DNA of 18,011 nt from Robiginitomaculum sp. (GCA_016765255.1 JAESQI010000246.1:1-18011); one strand, 5' to 3'. Shown: positions 6,229 through 14,779, counted from the first letter of the stretch. The notes: generated by a model from the sequence alone, not told the origin. Made by a program: numbers and translations.

Positions 6229-7473
6229 TTACGGCACAGTGGGGTCATCAGTATCACTTGATAATTTCATTGGAACTTCGTTTTTTGTATTGACCAGAAC
6301 GGCTGCCGAAATTTGTCCGAGAACATTAACGGTTGTCCTCATCATATCGGGAATACGGTCAATCCCGAGCATGAAAGCCAGACCTGCTACCGGCACACCA
6401 ATAGCATCGAGTGCCGGTGCCATCGTGAAGATACTGGAAGATGGCACTGGCGCCACAGTTAGGGAAACCAGAAATGTCGCCAGAATAACTGCCCCGGCGG
6501 TAGCTATGGGTATCGGTACGCCGTATAAGTCTGCGAGAAATACGATAGCAGCCCCCTGGAACAACGCGCTACCAGGCCTGTACATCGACGCCCCGAGCGG
6601 GATCAGTAAATTAGCAACGGTATCGGATACGCCGAGATTCTTTGTTGTTTCTTCCAAAGATATAGGGATGGCGGCCGCTGTGCTTGTGGTTGAAAAAGCT
6701 ACAGATATGGCGCCCATAATGCTTTTGAGAAATTGAATGGGACGTATTTTGGCAATAAAAAATAGCAGTGGTAAAAAGACGAACGTCACAAGAATGACCA
6801 GCCCGACAAACACGCTAGCAATGAACACGCCTAAGCTTTGTAACAATTCCCACCCCAGCAAGGCCGTTGCAGGGGCAACTAGTCCGAAAATTCCAATGGG
6901 CGCAGTATACAATATCCACCAAACCACTTTGATCAAGGCTTGGCTGATATCCTCCGCTGCCGTGATCATCCTTTCCCGGCGTTCCCGAGCCAAGGTTCCT
7001 GCAGCGGCGGCGACCAAAGCCGTAAAGACAATCAAGGACAAAATCGCACCGTCCGCAGCCGCAGCAAAAGGATTGGGCGGAACTAGGTTAACGAGAAAGT
7101 CTGTTATGCTTTGCAATTTTGGTAATGTTGTCGCCTCAGCCGGAGGCATTTCGATATCAGGTGTAAAGCGAAGTCCCAGTTTCATAACACCCATGCCGAT
7201 CACAATCGCCGGGATGAGTGATACCCAGTAAAACCCGAGGGTTAATCCGCCAATTTTACCAAGCTTCCTTGGGTCGCTAAGCCGGGCAACACTGGCAAAA
7301 ATAACGGAAACCACCAAAGGAATAACTACCATTTTTATAGCGTTGATAAAAACCTTACCCAACGGCGCAGACTCGCGTGCAATAGCATGCAATAACGGAT
7401 TACCTGTCATAGCTGCGCCGAGCCCTACAATCAAACCGAGGACAAGACCTAATGTTATAATTTTGTTGAGCAT
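6229..7473 (-). CDS. Dicarboxylate/amino acid:cation symporter (DAACS, SLC1-like) with altered cation sites
   Basis: This is a 414-residue inner-membrane transporter of the DAACS (GltP/DctA) family with about eight hydrophobic segments. Hairpin 1 is FSTTSTAAAIP (260-270). The usual N-M-D-G-T of segment 7 aligns to YRPGS (298-302, within PLGASMYRPGSALF), and segment 8 reads IDRIPDMMRTTVNVLGQ (371-387). Substrate-binding Asp376, Arg379, Thr380 and Asn383 are kept. The aspartates that bind sodium in canonical members are replaced: the NMDGT aspartate by Pro300 and the later NVTGD aspartate by Gln387. Coupling may therefore differ (proton-driven, or fewer ions). The start at 7473 has AAGG upstream and begins at the usual point. 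An earlier in-frame codon (7518) would add 15 polar residues. It is the last leftward gene of the right-hand cluster. Confidence 0.92.
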   Translation of the reverse strand: MLNKIITLGLVLGLIVGLGAAMTGNPLLHAIARESAPLGKVFINAIKMVVIPLVVSVIFASVARLSDPRKLGKIGGLTLGFYWVSLIPAIVIGMGVMKLGLRFTPDIEMPPAEATTLPKLQSITDFLVNLVPPNPFAAAADGAILSLIVFTALVAAAAGTLARERRERMITAAEDISQALIKVVWWILYTAPIGIFGLVAPATALLGWELLQSLGVFIASVFVGLVILVTFVFLPLLFFIAKIRPIQFLKSIMGAISVAFSTTSTAAAIPISLEETTKNLGVSDTVANLLIPLGASMYRPGSALFQGAAIVFLADLYGVPIPIATAGAVILATFLVSLTVAPVPSSSIFTMAPALDAIGVPVAGLAFMLGIDRIPDMMRTTVNVLGQISAAVLVNTKNEVPMKLSSDTDDPTVP

Positions 7474-7490
7474 ATTGGACCTTATTTCTA

Positions 7491-7697
7491 TTAATTTAAA
7501 TTTTTGCTTTTGTCGCAATGGGGAGCGGACTGCCCTTTTAACCGTGCCTCGCGAATATTGACACCAACGCCCTGTACCAAACCTGAAATCTGTTTAAGAT
7601 TTGCGCGAATTTTATCATAATTTGGCTTGCTACTGGTCGAAATCGGGTTGTGGGCAATGACAACATAGATGCTGGCATGGCAATTTTCTCCCACCAC
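7491..7697 (-). pseudogene. Possible true C-terminal frame of the upstream hypothetical gene
   Basis: This frame begins at a GTG inside the preceding gene and runs to a stop 17 bases before the symporter start. Its codons favour purines in first position, and it reads IAHNPISTSSKPNYDKIRA then NLKQISGLVQGVGVN, which looks more natural than the arginine-rich end of the overlapping frame. A single-base shift in the GGGTGGTGGGAG run near 7690-7700 would join the two. Whether this is a mutation, a sequencing error or a separate small gene cannot be decided here. Confidence 0.35.
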
Positions 7698-8056
7698 CCA
7701 GCCTCTATGAGCACTTGCGGCAGGAACGAGAGCGAACCTCCCTTATAATAATGACCACCGCGCATATCATCTTTTTCAAGCCACAATACGGTACGAATTT
7801 CAGAGCGCAATAGGTCTGGTTGTGAAGAATTTGCAAGCTCGGCAAGAATTGCCGCCAGCGTATGTGCATTATGCAAATTATCGTCGTGTTTCTTTCGGTC
7901 AGCTAGCATATAGCGCGCTAGTTTAAGCTCCTGCGCTCGTGGGAAGCGGCGATGTATAAGTTCGCTCAAGGCTTGCGGGCCGCCGAAATATTCAATGACC
8001 AAATTTGTCGCCGCATTGTAGGCAGCGTTAGTCTTAATATGCTGTTTATGGATCAT
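7538..8056 (-). CDS. Hypothetical protein, possibly frameshifted near its 3' end
   Basis: I do not recognise this protein. The first 120 or so residues look soluble and helical, rich in Leu, Ala, Arg and His (LSELIHRRFPRAQELKLARYML, then NAHTLAAILAELAN). They are followed by WLEKDDMRGGHYYKGGSLSFLPQVLIEAGWW. There is no signal peptide or membrane segment. After EAGWW the frame becomes an unnatural Arg/Phe/Trp-rich stretch, while the overlapping frame looks better, so the 3' end may be shifted. No clear ribosome binding site decides between the ATG at 8056 and a TTG at 8068. It sits between the TonB-receptor terminator and the symporter, on the same strand as both, and may be co-transcribed with the symporter. 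Confidence 0.55.
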   Translation of the reverse strand: MIHKQHIKTNAAYNAATNLVIEYFGGPQALSELIHRRFPRAQELKLARYMLADRKKHDDNLHNAHTLAAILAELANSSQPDLLRSEIRTVLWLEKDDMRGGHYYKGGSLSFLPQVLIEAGWWEKIAMPASMLSLPTTRFRPVASQIMIKFAQILNRFQVWYRALVSIFARHG

Positions 8057-8171
8057 GGCTTCGGTCAATTGCCTGGCGGTTAAGGGAACGATATACGAAC
8101 GAGTTCATACGAGACACTGTGACGCAAGTTAAAGAGAGTGGCTATTTGGTCAAAAACGGCGAACAGCTAAA

Positions 8172-8198
8172 GCCCAGGCAGACATAGTCCGCCTGGGC
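8172..8198 (-). terminator. Strong hairpin downstream of the TonB-dependent receptor
   Basis: On the - strand GCCCAGGCGGAC pairs with GTCTGCCTGGGC (12 pairs, one G-T) around a TAT loop. It starts 16 bases after the receptor stop codon and is followed by TTTAGC. The stem is strong and the T-run short. It probably ends the receptor transcript. Confidence 0.75.
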
Positions 8199-8214
8199 CA
8201 TTGAGGTTAGATCA

Positions 8215-10764
8215 TTAATATTTGACGCTTATCCGTGTGTAAAGAAAACGACCAGCGGTTCCGAATGGAGAAAATCCTGAGTAAGGGAAAATCTTATCGA
8301 AAGTTGATGGATTCGCACGAGTTTCACGGGTCGCTGTTGGCTGAACATCAAAGATGTTATTGGCGCCAAAAGCGATCGAATAATGTTCACCAAAGTTATA
8401 ATTGATGTCAAGATCTGTCACCCATTTGACAGGCAGAACCTCATCACCAGCCGGAGTCGATCCTGCGTCCAGTGTTTTACCATAACGCGTAGTTCGAGCC
8501 GTAATACCGAGATCGTTTCGATTCCAGATTGCCGCTAAGTTCAATTTGTTAGCGGGCGAACCCTTTTCGAACCTTAATTGCTCCCGTCTGGAAAACAAAA
8601 TCTCGTCTCTTGTGCCCAAAGTTATGCCGGCAAGAATAGCCGGACGCGGTGCAACATCATTCACTTTCGTATTGTTGATGTTTAAACCAGCCGTCAAAGC
8701 AACTGTGCCCATTTCGTCAAAGTCCGCCGTATAAGAGGCGATTACATCCACACCCTGGGTAAGGGTATCAATGCCATTGAAGAAAAAGCGGGCAGAAGTT
8801 GCATCTACATTGGCAGCGTTAAGAATGGCTATAACATCCGGACTACGCAGATTTTCGGTAAGAACAATCCGGTCGGTAATCTTGATGTTATAATAGTCAA
8901 CACTTAAATTGAAGCCATTATCCGCAGTCCAGATCGCACCACCGCTAAAGTTAAGTGAACTTTCCGAGTCAAGGCCAATTGAGCCAAGCGCCTTTGCGAC
9001 ATCACTATCTGGCCGGAATGTACCCGTTTCAATGGGTGTTGCACCGACGAAAACAGTGGCAATGGATGTGAAGAATTGCTGCGCCAGTGACGGTGCACGA
9101 AAGCCAGTAGATACGGCGCCGCGCAGGGCAAATTGATCAGAGATGGCGTAACGCGTGGCAATCTTGCCATTAAACGTCGTACCAAAATCTGAATAATCCT
9201 CAAAGCGGCCAGCTATAGCCACGTTCCACTGATCTGAAACATCGGCGTCAAGCTCAGCGTAGACGGCTAAACTGTTGCGACCATCATCGACCTCACTTGC
9301 AGGTTGGAAACCTGGGAAAACCGAGCTTCCTGCGGGCCCTGGGAAGGGGCCTTTTACATAGGATGCAACTTCGCCAGCTGTGAGCTGATATTTTTCATCG
9401 CGGTATTCGGCACCAAAGGCCAAGTTTACCGGATTAGTCATACCTAAATCGACTAACTTGCTGAAATCGGCATTGAAAACCAACTGCTCACTGTTCAGTG
9501 TGCCGTCTTCAAACTCTGTCGGGCTGTTAGCACCCAGAGAAGTATTGAGACTATTGACCACACCAAAAGCGAACCTGTTTCTACCGTAGACGACTGAAAG
9601 ATCAGTATCCCAACCAGAAACATTACCGCGTATACCGCCGATGAGTGACACATCGTCAATATCAGATGTAATGCGCGGCAGGAAACCATCTGGGTAGATT
9701 GCAGGTACATTACGGTTATTACCCGGCAGCCGGTTAAAGCCAGCCGACTCGCCTTTGCGTTTTCCCAAACTACCCAAAGCATAAGCCTCAAATGTATCGT
9801 TAATGGGAACCCCTGCATTGAAGAATAAAGTAAAATCTTTTACTGCCGAATTGCCGACCGTGGTATTATAACGGTCATAGCCCAGTTCGCGCGGATCAAA
9901 TTCACAAGCAACGCCACAGGCGCCATCAACCAATGCATAAGCTACACGCGGGTCAAAGTCGGACCGGTTTGTAGGATCACGATCCCGATATTCAAAGGAC
10001 AGGTTAAAGAAACCTTCATCGCCGATCGGCAAACCCAGATTACCGCGCAGGGTGAGGGTATTGCCATCTCTGCGGGTCCGGTCTTCCCCTGTTTCAAATT
10101 GTAGATCCCCATTTACATCAACAGTCACATTTTCAAGCTGGGGAACCCCATCCATAGTGGTGACATATTGGCCATAAGTGGCGGACAGAGACATGCCTTC
10201 CCGGGCGTCATTCATGACGACATTTATCACACCGGCAATGGCATCAGAGCCATATTGAGCCGCCGCGCCGTCGCGCAAAACTTCGATGCGTTTTATGGCA
10301 TTAGCCGGGATCATATTCAGATCGACAGATGATGATCCGCGTCCGATGGAGCTGTTCAGATTTAGCACCGCACTTGAATGGCGGCGTTTGCCGTTAACAA
10401 GAACCAGGGTATGGTCCGGGGCAAGTCCGCGCAACTGAGCCGGGCGCACATGATCAGTACCGTCAGTGATGGACGGCTGCGGAAAGTTAAAGCTTGGCAG
10501 TAAATTCGCCAGCAACATATTAGTTTCCGTAAAACCGGTCGCGATTAATTCCGGGCCACTCAGCACATCGATTGGGACATTGCTGTCGGCAATAGTGCGG
10601 CCTTTACGGCGCGTACCGATCGTGATGATCTCATCCGAGGGTTTTATTTCGGGTGTTGCCGCCTCCTCCTGAGCCATTACAGGACTGAAGGTCAACAATA
10701 TTGCAACCAAGCCCGTACCTACAAGCAGTCCTCTTCTAAAATTTCTTGTAATTGAATTTTTCAT
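8215..10764 (-). CDS. TonB-dependent outer-membrane receptor
   Basis: This is an 849-residue outer-membrane active transporter. Residues 1-31 are a signal peptide with predicted cleavage at VMA/QE. A TonB-box-like segment (DEIITIGT, about residues 43-50) precedes the plug. The plug has the family hallmarks LRGLAPDHTLVLVNGKRRH, the IGRGSSSVDLNMIP stretch, and IKRIEVLRDGAAAQYGSDA then IAGVINV. The rest is a 22-strand barrel ending in a typical beta-strand with terminal aromatic (YTRISVKY). Receptors with this plug style are greatly expanded in alpha- and gammaproteobacteria and import oligomers or chelates. The substrate is unknown. AAAGGAGAG precedes ATG, a TATAAT -10 lies about 50 bases upstream and a hairpin follows. 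It sits in an amino-acid catabolic context, suggesting a peptide or amino-acid-derived ligand. Confidence 0.95.
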   Translation of the reverse strand: MKNSITRNFRRGLLVGTGLVAILLTFSPVMAQEEAATPEIKPSDEIITIGTRRKGRTIADSNVPIDVLSGPELIATGFTETNMLLANLLPSFNFPQPSITDGTDHVRPAQLRGLAPDHTLVLVNGKRRHSSAVLNLNSSIGRGSSSVDLNMIPANAIKRIEVLRDGAAAQYGSDAIAGVINVVMNDAREGMSLSATYGQYVTTMDGVPQLENVTVDVNGDLQFETGEDRTRRDGNTLTLRGNLGLPIGDEGFFNLSFEYRDRDPTNRSDFDPRVAYALVDGACGVACEFDPRELGYDRYNTTVGNSAVKDFTLFFNAGVPINDTFEAYALGSLGKRKGESAGFNRLPGNNRNVPAIYPDGFLPRITSDIDDVSLIGGIRGNVSGWDTDLSVVYGRNRFAFGVVNSLNTSLGANSPTEFEDGTLNSEQLVFNADFSKLVDLGMTNPVNLAFGAEYRDEKYQLTAGEVASYVKGPFPGPAGSSVFPGFQPASEVDDGRNSLAVYAELDADVSDQWNVAIAGRFEDYSDFGTTFNGKIATRYAISDQFALRGAVSTGFRAPSLAQQFFTSIATVFVGATPIETGTFRPDSDVAKALGSIGLDSESSLNFSGGAIWTADNGFNLSVDYYNIKITDRIVLTENLRSPDVIAILNAANVDATSARFFFNGIDTLTQGVDVIASYTADFDEMGTVALTAGLNINNTKVNDVAPRPAILAGITLGTRDEILFSRREQLRFEKGSPANKLNLAAIWNRNDLGITARTTRYGKTLDAGSTPAGDEVLPVKWVTDLDINYNFGEHYSIAFGANNIFDVQPTATRETRANPSTFDKIFPYSGFSPFGTAGRFLYTRISVKY

Positions 10765-10811
10765 AATTCTCTCCTTTGTATTATTGCCACACCTTTAATC
10801 TCTAAGCGTGT

Positions 10812-10817
10812 ATTATA
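10812..10817 (-). promoter_or_regulatory. Candidate -10 element for the TonB-dependent receptor
   Basis: TATAAT reads on the - strand about 48 bases before the receptor start codon. No good -35 hexamer lies at the usual distance, so the promoter may need an activator. It suggests that the receptor can be expressed apart from the upstream racemase operon. Confidence 0.4.
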
Positions 10818-10906
10818 GTGATTGTATATAAAAATTCGGAACCTAAGTTCCTCAACACATGCAAAACATATATGTAATATGATGCATGAAATTTTTCACC
10901 GTTCAG

Positions 10907-11107
10907 TCATGGCGGCCCCCTTTCCCGGCAAATAGATTGCGTAAGGTCATCAGTAGCCTTGAGGGTGATTTTTTCGGTTTTCCCCTGCTGCTTCCAGCTA
11001 AAAGGTGTTTTTACCGGCTTGAGTGATCCAAAATATGTCACCCTTGGTTCACAGCAAACAGTAAAAATATTCTCACATAATAGTACAAGACTTACTTCCA
11101 GTTCCAT
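10907..11107 (-). CDS. Small hypothetical protein (66 aa) with a strong ribosome binding site
   Basis: I do not recognise this 66-residue product. The start is well supported: AAGGAGGGG lies five bases before ATG. The N-terminus is hydrophobic with three cysteines (LVLLCENIFTVCC) but too short for a clear membrane anchor. The C-terminal half is polar (KQQGKTEKITLKATDD). It lies 61 bases after the racemase gene and 142 bases before the TonB receptor on the same strand, so it probably shares the operon transcript. A small hairpin (AAAACCT and AGGTTTT) between the racemase and this gene may tune expression. It could be a genuine small protein or the remnant of a larger gene. Confidence 0.5.
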   Translation of the reverse strand: MELEVSLVLLCENIFTVCCEPRVTYFGSLKPVKTPFSWKQQGKTEKITLKATDDLTQSICRERGPP

Positions 11108-11168
11108 ATTTCCCCTCCTTAAACAAAACCTTTACTTTTCAGGTTTTTCAACCTCTCTAAAAATATTT

Positions 11169-11939
11169 TTATATCGCCAGATATACAAACTTCATCAATG
11201 TGCCAAAATCAAAAACCGGCCTGCCGGTGGCCTTACGGATAGCCTTTGAAAATGGAGGAATATCTGTGCATTCCAATACAAAGGCTCCAATGTCCAACCG
11301 CTCCATCATCGAGCAGGCAATCTCGACAACGTCGTTCTCTATCCTTGCAATATTGACTTCTTTATCGGGTGAGGAAAATATCTTGCTCCATTGATCACTG
11401 GCTTCCAGACCTTCAATATGAATTGAAATATCGTCCGTAATTCCTACACTTTTCATATGTATTTTGGTCAGAGCTGATTTTTTGGCGGTGATGATTCCCA
11501 CCGCCTGATTTTTATTCAACATTTGATTTACCAAGGGGACTTGCAACAAGCTTGACGTGAAAACCGGTATATCAAGAGCGTCTGCCAGTTCCTTCTGGAA
11601 GATAGCATTAAACCCACAACTGGTTGTGATAGCGCGGACCCCCTGCTTTTGCATCTTCAGCGCTTCATCAATCATTGTCTGCAAAACATTCGGGCAGGGA
11701 GATTCTAAAATTGTGTAAACATTCGCCCCTTTCACCCGGCAATATTTAACTGGGAATTCAAAGGATTCAGGGCAATTGCTACTGCCCGGAAGTTGTTCAA
11801 ATTGTAAAAGGCCGCGTTCAACCTGGCCTTCTTCCCAGCACAGAACGCCTATCGGAGGAACATCCAGGGAAATATTTTTTTCCACCATACTGAAAGTCTC
11901 TTTTATATTCACGTTATCAACATCCTCTGTAATCAACAT
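11169..11939 (-). CDS. Aspartate/glutamate racemase-family protein
   Basis: This is a 256-residue enzyme of the Asp/Glu/hydantoin racemase superfamily. It has the two half-site cysteines expected for cofactor-independent proton transfer: Cys108 in AITTSCGFNAIF and Cys224 in FVLECTDIPPF. The opening IGVLCWEEGQVERGLLQ and the FTSSLLQVPLV stretch identify a specific subfamily distinct from cell-wall MurI. The reaction could be racemisation of an amino acid or a related isomerisation or decarboxylation, and the substrate is not deducible. Its ATG lies three bases after the stop of the NhaC-family gene, so the two are translationally coupled. Clustering with a saccharopine dehydrogenase-like enzyme suggests that it adjusts the stereochemistry of the pathway amino acid. 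Confidence 0.88.
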   Translation of the reverse strand: MLITEDVDNVNIKETFSMVEKNISLDVPPIGVLCWEEGQVERGLLQFEQLPGSSNCPESFEFPVKYCRVKGANVYTILESPCPNVLQTMIDEALKMQKQGVRAITTSCGFNAIFQKELADALDIPVFTSSLLQVPLVNQMLNKNQAVGIITAKKSALTKIHMKSVGITDDISIHIEGLEASDQWSKIFSSPDKEVNIARIENDVVEIACSMMERLDIGAFVLECTDIPPFSKAIRKATGRPVFDFGTLMKFVYLAI

Positions 11940-11942
11940 TAT

Positions 11943-13343
11943 TCACATTTCCTCATCATCGGTATCTGGCCAGACCGCATATCCAACGAAGGCGAAGATG
12001 ATAGAAATAACTGGGCTGATCAGAAGGAAAAACGCATATGGCAAGTATGTCAAAGTGGCGACCCCTAATGTCGCCACGACAAATGCCGCGTCGCTGGTCC
12101 AAGGAATTAACACTGAAAACATGGTTCCACCGTCTTCAAGACTTCGCGACAAAACCCGGCGAGATACCCCCCGTTTCTTATAAAGTGGCTGTAAGGCAGC
12201 CCCTGGCATCACAATAGACAAATACTGGCTTGCGCTGAGCATAGTTATGCCAAGGCAGCTCAATATCGTACAGATTACAAGGGACCCTGTGTTAACAACA
12301 ATTTTTTCCAGCCCCTTGAGCAGAGCCACCAACAAACCTGTACGTGTGAGCATCTCCCCCAGGACAAGAGCCATCATGGCGATTGTAACGGCGAAAAGCA
12401 TACTGGTTAAACCGCCCCTGTTGGCAAAGAGCTTATTGGCTTCAGCCGATCCAAAATCATAATTCAACCCGGCCATAAGGCTGTTCAAAATTGTTTGAAC
12501 ATCGAAATTATTTTGAAAAACCAGAGCCACCGAAATACCGAGCAGCGCCCCAAATGACATGGCCATAATCGGCGGCACCTTTCGCGCCGCTAAAACAATT
12601 GTAATTAAAGGAATAAAAAGCAGTACGGGGGTAATGGTAAAATGGTCTTGAATGGATTGCTGAATAGTTTCAATTTTAACAATATCAATTGTTTGGTCAG
12701 AATATTTTGCGCCAAAATAAAAATATAGCCCCGCCGAGATTAGCCAAGCGGGGATGGTCGTGTACGTCATAGAGCGAATATGAGCAAATAAGGGCACATT
12801 AGCTGACGCAGACGCCAAATTGGTTGTGTCTGAAAAAGGAGACATCTTATCGCCGAACATACTACCTGAAAGTATAAGACCCGCTGACAGCGCCACGGGA
12901 ATACCAAACCCCTGCCCTATCCCCATTAAGGCAACGCCAATTGTCCCCATGCTGGCAAATGAACTACCGGTAAAATATGACACCAGTGAACAGCTGACAA
13001 ACCCGCCCAAAATGAACAGTGACGGTGTCAGCACTTCAAGCCCGTAATAGATGATGGCAGGGATAATCCCTCCCGCCACCCAGGAGCCTATGACGCAGCC
13101 GATAACCATCAATATTACGACAACAAAGGCGCTTTTTTTAATGCCATCGACAATATAATTTTCTATTTTTTTCGCACTATGGCCGTAAACAAGGCTTACT
13201 GCGCTATAAAATGTAATAGCAAGCAGCAAGGTTAATCTAGTCGACAATTCCAAAACCAACATCGAAAAACTTACGACACTTGCAAGCAGTATTAATATGA
13301 CCAAACCGTCAAGAGGCGTAATGGTTTTAATTTTATTTTTCAT
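11943..13343 (-). CDS. NhaC-family Na+/H+ antiporter-like transporter
   Basis: This is an inner-membrane protein of about 466 residues with roughly eleven hydrophobic segments. Features of the NhaC family include GGFVSCSLVSYFTGSSFASMGTIGV, then SGSMFGDKMSPFSDTTNLAS with the conserved polar helix break, and a C-terminal LEDGGTMFSVLIPWTSDAAFV. Known family members exchange Na+ for H+, and some carry organic solutes (malate/lactate exchange, predicted lysine uptake). In this operon, solute transport is at least as likely as ion balance. The start chosen (13343) has GGGGAG 11 bases upstream. An ATG at 13367 would overlap the preceding gene by 16 bases and lacks a ribosome binding site. It is flanked by the dehydrogenase and racemase genes with almost no gap. 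Confidence 0.9.
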   Translation of the reverse strand: MKNKIKTITPLDGLVILILLASVVSFSMLVLELSTRLTLLLAITFYSAVSLVYGHSAKKIENYIVDGIKKSAFVVVILMVIGCVIGSWVAGGIIPAIIYYGLEVLTPSLFILGGFVSCSLVSYFTGSSFASMGTIGVALMGIGQGFGIPVALSAGLILSGSMFGDKMSPFSDTTNLASASANVPLFAHIRSMTYTTIPAWLISAGLYFYFGAKYSDQTIDIVKIETIQQSIQDHFTITPVLLFIPLITIVLAARKVPPIMAMSFGALLGISVALVFQNNFDVQTILNSLMAGLNYDFGSAEANKLFANRGGLTSMLFAVTIAMMALVLGEMLTRTGLLVALLKGLEKIVVNTGSLVICTILSCLGITMLSASQYLSIVMPGAALQPLYKKRGVSRRVLSRSLEDGGTMFSVLIPWTSDAAFVVATLGVATLTYLPYAFFLLISPVISIIFAFVGYAVWPDTDDEEM

Positions 13344-13351
13344 AAAATTTT

Positions 13352-14587
13352 TCACTCCCCATTCCACGACATTTCTTCGCGCGTCACCAGAATTCCGCGT
13401 TTTTCCAGCTCCGGGCGGATGAGCGTAAAGGGGACATGCATGACGTCTAGGATACCTGTTTTCTTAATTTTATCCGCCAGAAGCAATTGCGCGCCTATGC
13501 TCATGGTAAAGCCAACTGTACGCTGCATGGCCGTATACCCGGTTTGCAAATCCCGTCTGTCAATGATCTGATAGATGACCCGTTTTTTTTCACCGTTAAT
13601 GATGCCGCTGACGTCCGTTCGGATATAGGCAATATCCTGCTCATCTTTTTCATAAGAAAACTGAGGTTGAGATTTCAATACCGCAGCAAGAAATTCTGCA
13701 GGAGTAATGTCCAGTCCCTTAAACCTGATTGGGTTTGGGTCAAGAAAGCCACATTTGACAGCAATTTCCCAAAACGCCCCATGCCCAGGACGTCGGCAAA
13801 TATATCGCCCCATTTGCTGAACTGTATTTTTAATACCAAATTTTTCGGCATAGTGAACGGTATTGCCATTTGGAAAGCATTCGACGACACCATCAATTAA
13901 TGGATTTTCAACAAGATGCATACTCTTTGCAGAAAACATTTCGTGTGCCGGGATGTCTTTAACTTTGCCATCACGAATAACGTTAGACGGCCTTAAATAT
14001 GACAACATCACACCGTGAACGGACCATGTAAATTTATAATTAATCGGGTTGGTACATGCCTCTATCGCAGGAAAACCCGCGCCGTATGAGTTAAATTTTA
14101 CAACTTCATCAAATTCGTCTATATTGGCTTTTCCTAAAATCAGATCCAGACCAGGGTCCATCCCCAATTCTGAGATTAACAGGCAATTATTATCTTTTGC
14201 AATCTGATCAATTTCTGCAATTTCAGCTTTGATCAAATTTATTGTACTTTCATCAGACAAGGACTGATTGAGAAAATACATACTGCTGATGAGCGAACTG
14301 CCTTCTTCGGCTGCAATTCTAGCTATTTTAAGCGTGTAGGCGGCAGGTAACGCCTCAATAACAATATCAGCCACAGATATTAATTTTCGCAATTGCTCAT
14401 CATCAGCAACATCAACTTGCTGAAAACTCACACGCGCTGTGTCGAGACTATCAACAAATAGCTTTGGCTCTGCCTGCCCGTCAACGGCAACAATATTACT
14501 ACTATTACTTGTATTTAACAAATCATATAGTACGGCCTGCCCCTGCATGCCTAAACCCAAAATCAGTATGCCTTTATCACGAAGCAT
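13352..14587 (-). CDS. Saccharopine dehydrogenase-like NAD(P)-dependent oxidoreductase
   Basis: This is a 411-residue cytoplasmic dehydrogenase of the saccharopine dehydrogenase / lysine 6-dehydrogenase superfamily. The N-terminal Rossmann nucleotide motif is GLGMQG (residues 11-16), with an acidic VAVDG after strand 2. The diagnostic central region reads ISELGMDPGLDLILG, followed by IEACTNPINYKFTWSVHGV, as in family members that act on amino acids or opine-like N-carboxyalkyl amino acids. The C-terminus continues the catalytic domain (LQTGYTAMQRTVGFTM). GAGGGG precedes ATG by seven bases. It is the first gene of the leftward operon, divergent from the LysR regulator, whose activation it probably requires. 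Exact substrate unknown; lysine-like or other omega-amino acids are reasonable candidates. Confidence 0.88.
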   Translation of the reverse strand: MLRDKGILILGLGMQGQAVLYDLLNTSNSSNIVAVDGQAEPKLFVDSLDTARVSFQQVDVADDEQLRKLISVADIVIEALPAAYTLKIARIAAEEGSSLISSMYFLNQSLSDESTINLIKAEIAEIDQIAKDNNCLLISELGMDPGLDLILGKANIDEFDEVVKFNSYGAGFPAIEACTNPINYKFTWSVHGVMLSYLRPSNVIRDGKVKDIPAHEMFSAKSMHLVENPLIDGVVECFPNGNTVHYAEKFGIKNTVQQMGRYICRRPGHGAFWEIAVKCGFLDPNPIRFKGLDITPAEFLAAVLKSQPQFSYEKDEQDIAYIRTDVSGIINGEKKRVIYQIIDRRDLQTGYTAMQRTVGFTMSIGAQLLLADKIKKTGILDVMHVPFTLIRPELEKRGILVTREEMSWNGE

Positions 14588-14624
14588 TAAATCCCCTCAA
14601 CACTTAATAGTATGCCATTGTGTT

Positions 14625-14640
14625 ATATATCACGATATAT
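14625..14640. promoter_or_regulatory. Perfect AT-rich dyad upstream of the dehydrogenase operon
   Basis: ATATATC, AC, GATATAT forms a perfect seven-base inverted repeat 38 bases before the dehydrogenase start. LysR regulators bind dyads of the T-N11-A type in divergent intergenic regions, so this is a plausible activation-site half. It could also be part of the promoter. Confidence 0.35.
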
Positions 14641-14713
14641 TTCCACATATCTGTCGTTAAAAGCACACCCTTTATGGTTATTTCTCACATAATTTTTACT
14701 TAATAACCCATTT

Positions 14714-14723
14714 TATAGCTATA
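14714..14723. promoter_or_regulatory. Ten-base palindrome in the LysR/dehydrogenase intergenic region
   Basis: TATAGCTATA is a perfect palindrome about midway in the 205-base divergent region. Its AT-richness makes chance occurrence possible; listed because two other dyads flank it. Confidence 0.2.
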
Positions 14724-14758
14724 TACAGCACTACAAACAAATGATATTATCTTATCAA

Positions 14759-14779
14759 GATATAGCGTTTTGTTATATC
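14759..14779. promoter_or_regulatory. Dyad just upstream of the LysR start (possible autoregulatory site)
   Basis: GATATA, nine bases, TATATC. The half-sites share GATAT with the dyad at 14625-14640, which favours one protein binding both. It lies 13 bases before the LysR start codon and overlaps its ribosome binding region, as autoregulatory LysR sites often do. Confidence 0.4.

Noticed and set aside
6203..7231. Long + strand frames (177 and 164 codons) opposite the symporter
   Set aside because: Mirror frames of a hydrophobic membrane protein; composition is Ala/Ile/Thr-rich and no ribosome binding site is present.
8904..9818. Open frames of 99 and 107 codons (8904-9203 and 9495-9818, - strand) within the receptor gene
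   Set aside because: They overlap the receptor in another frame, lack ribosome binding sites, and read Leu/Arg/Ser-rich noise while the receptor frame has clear family motifs.
11776..12183. A 135-codon + strand frame opposite the racemase and NhaC genes
   Set aside because: Antisense to two well-supported genes, with no start signal or motif.
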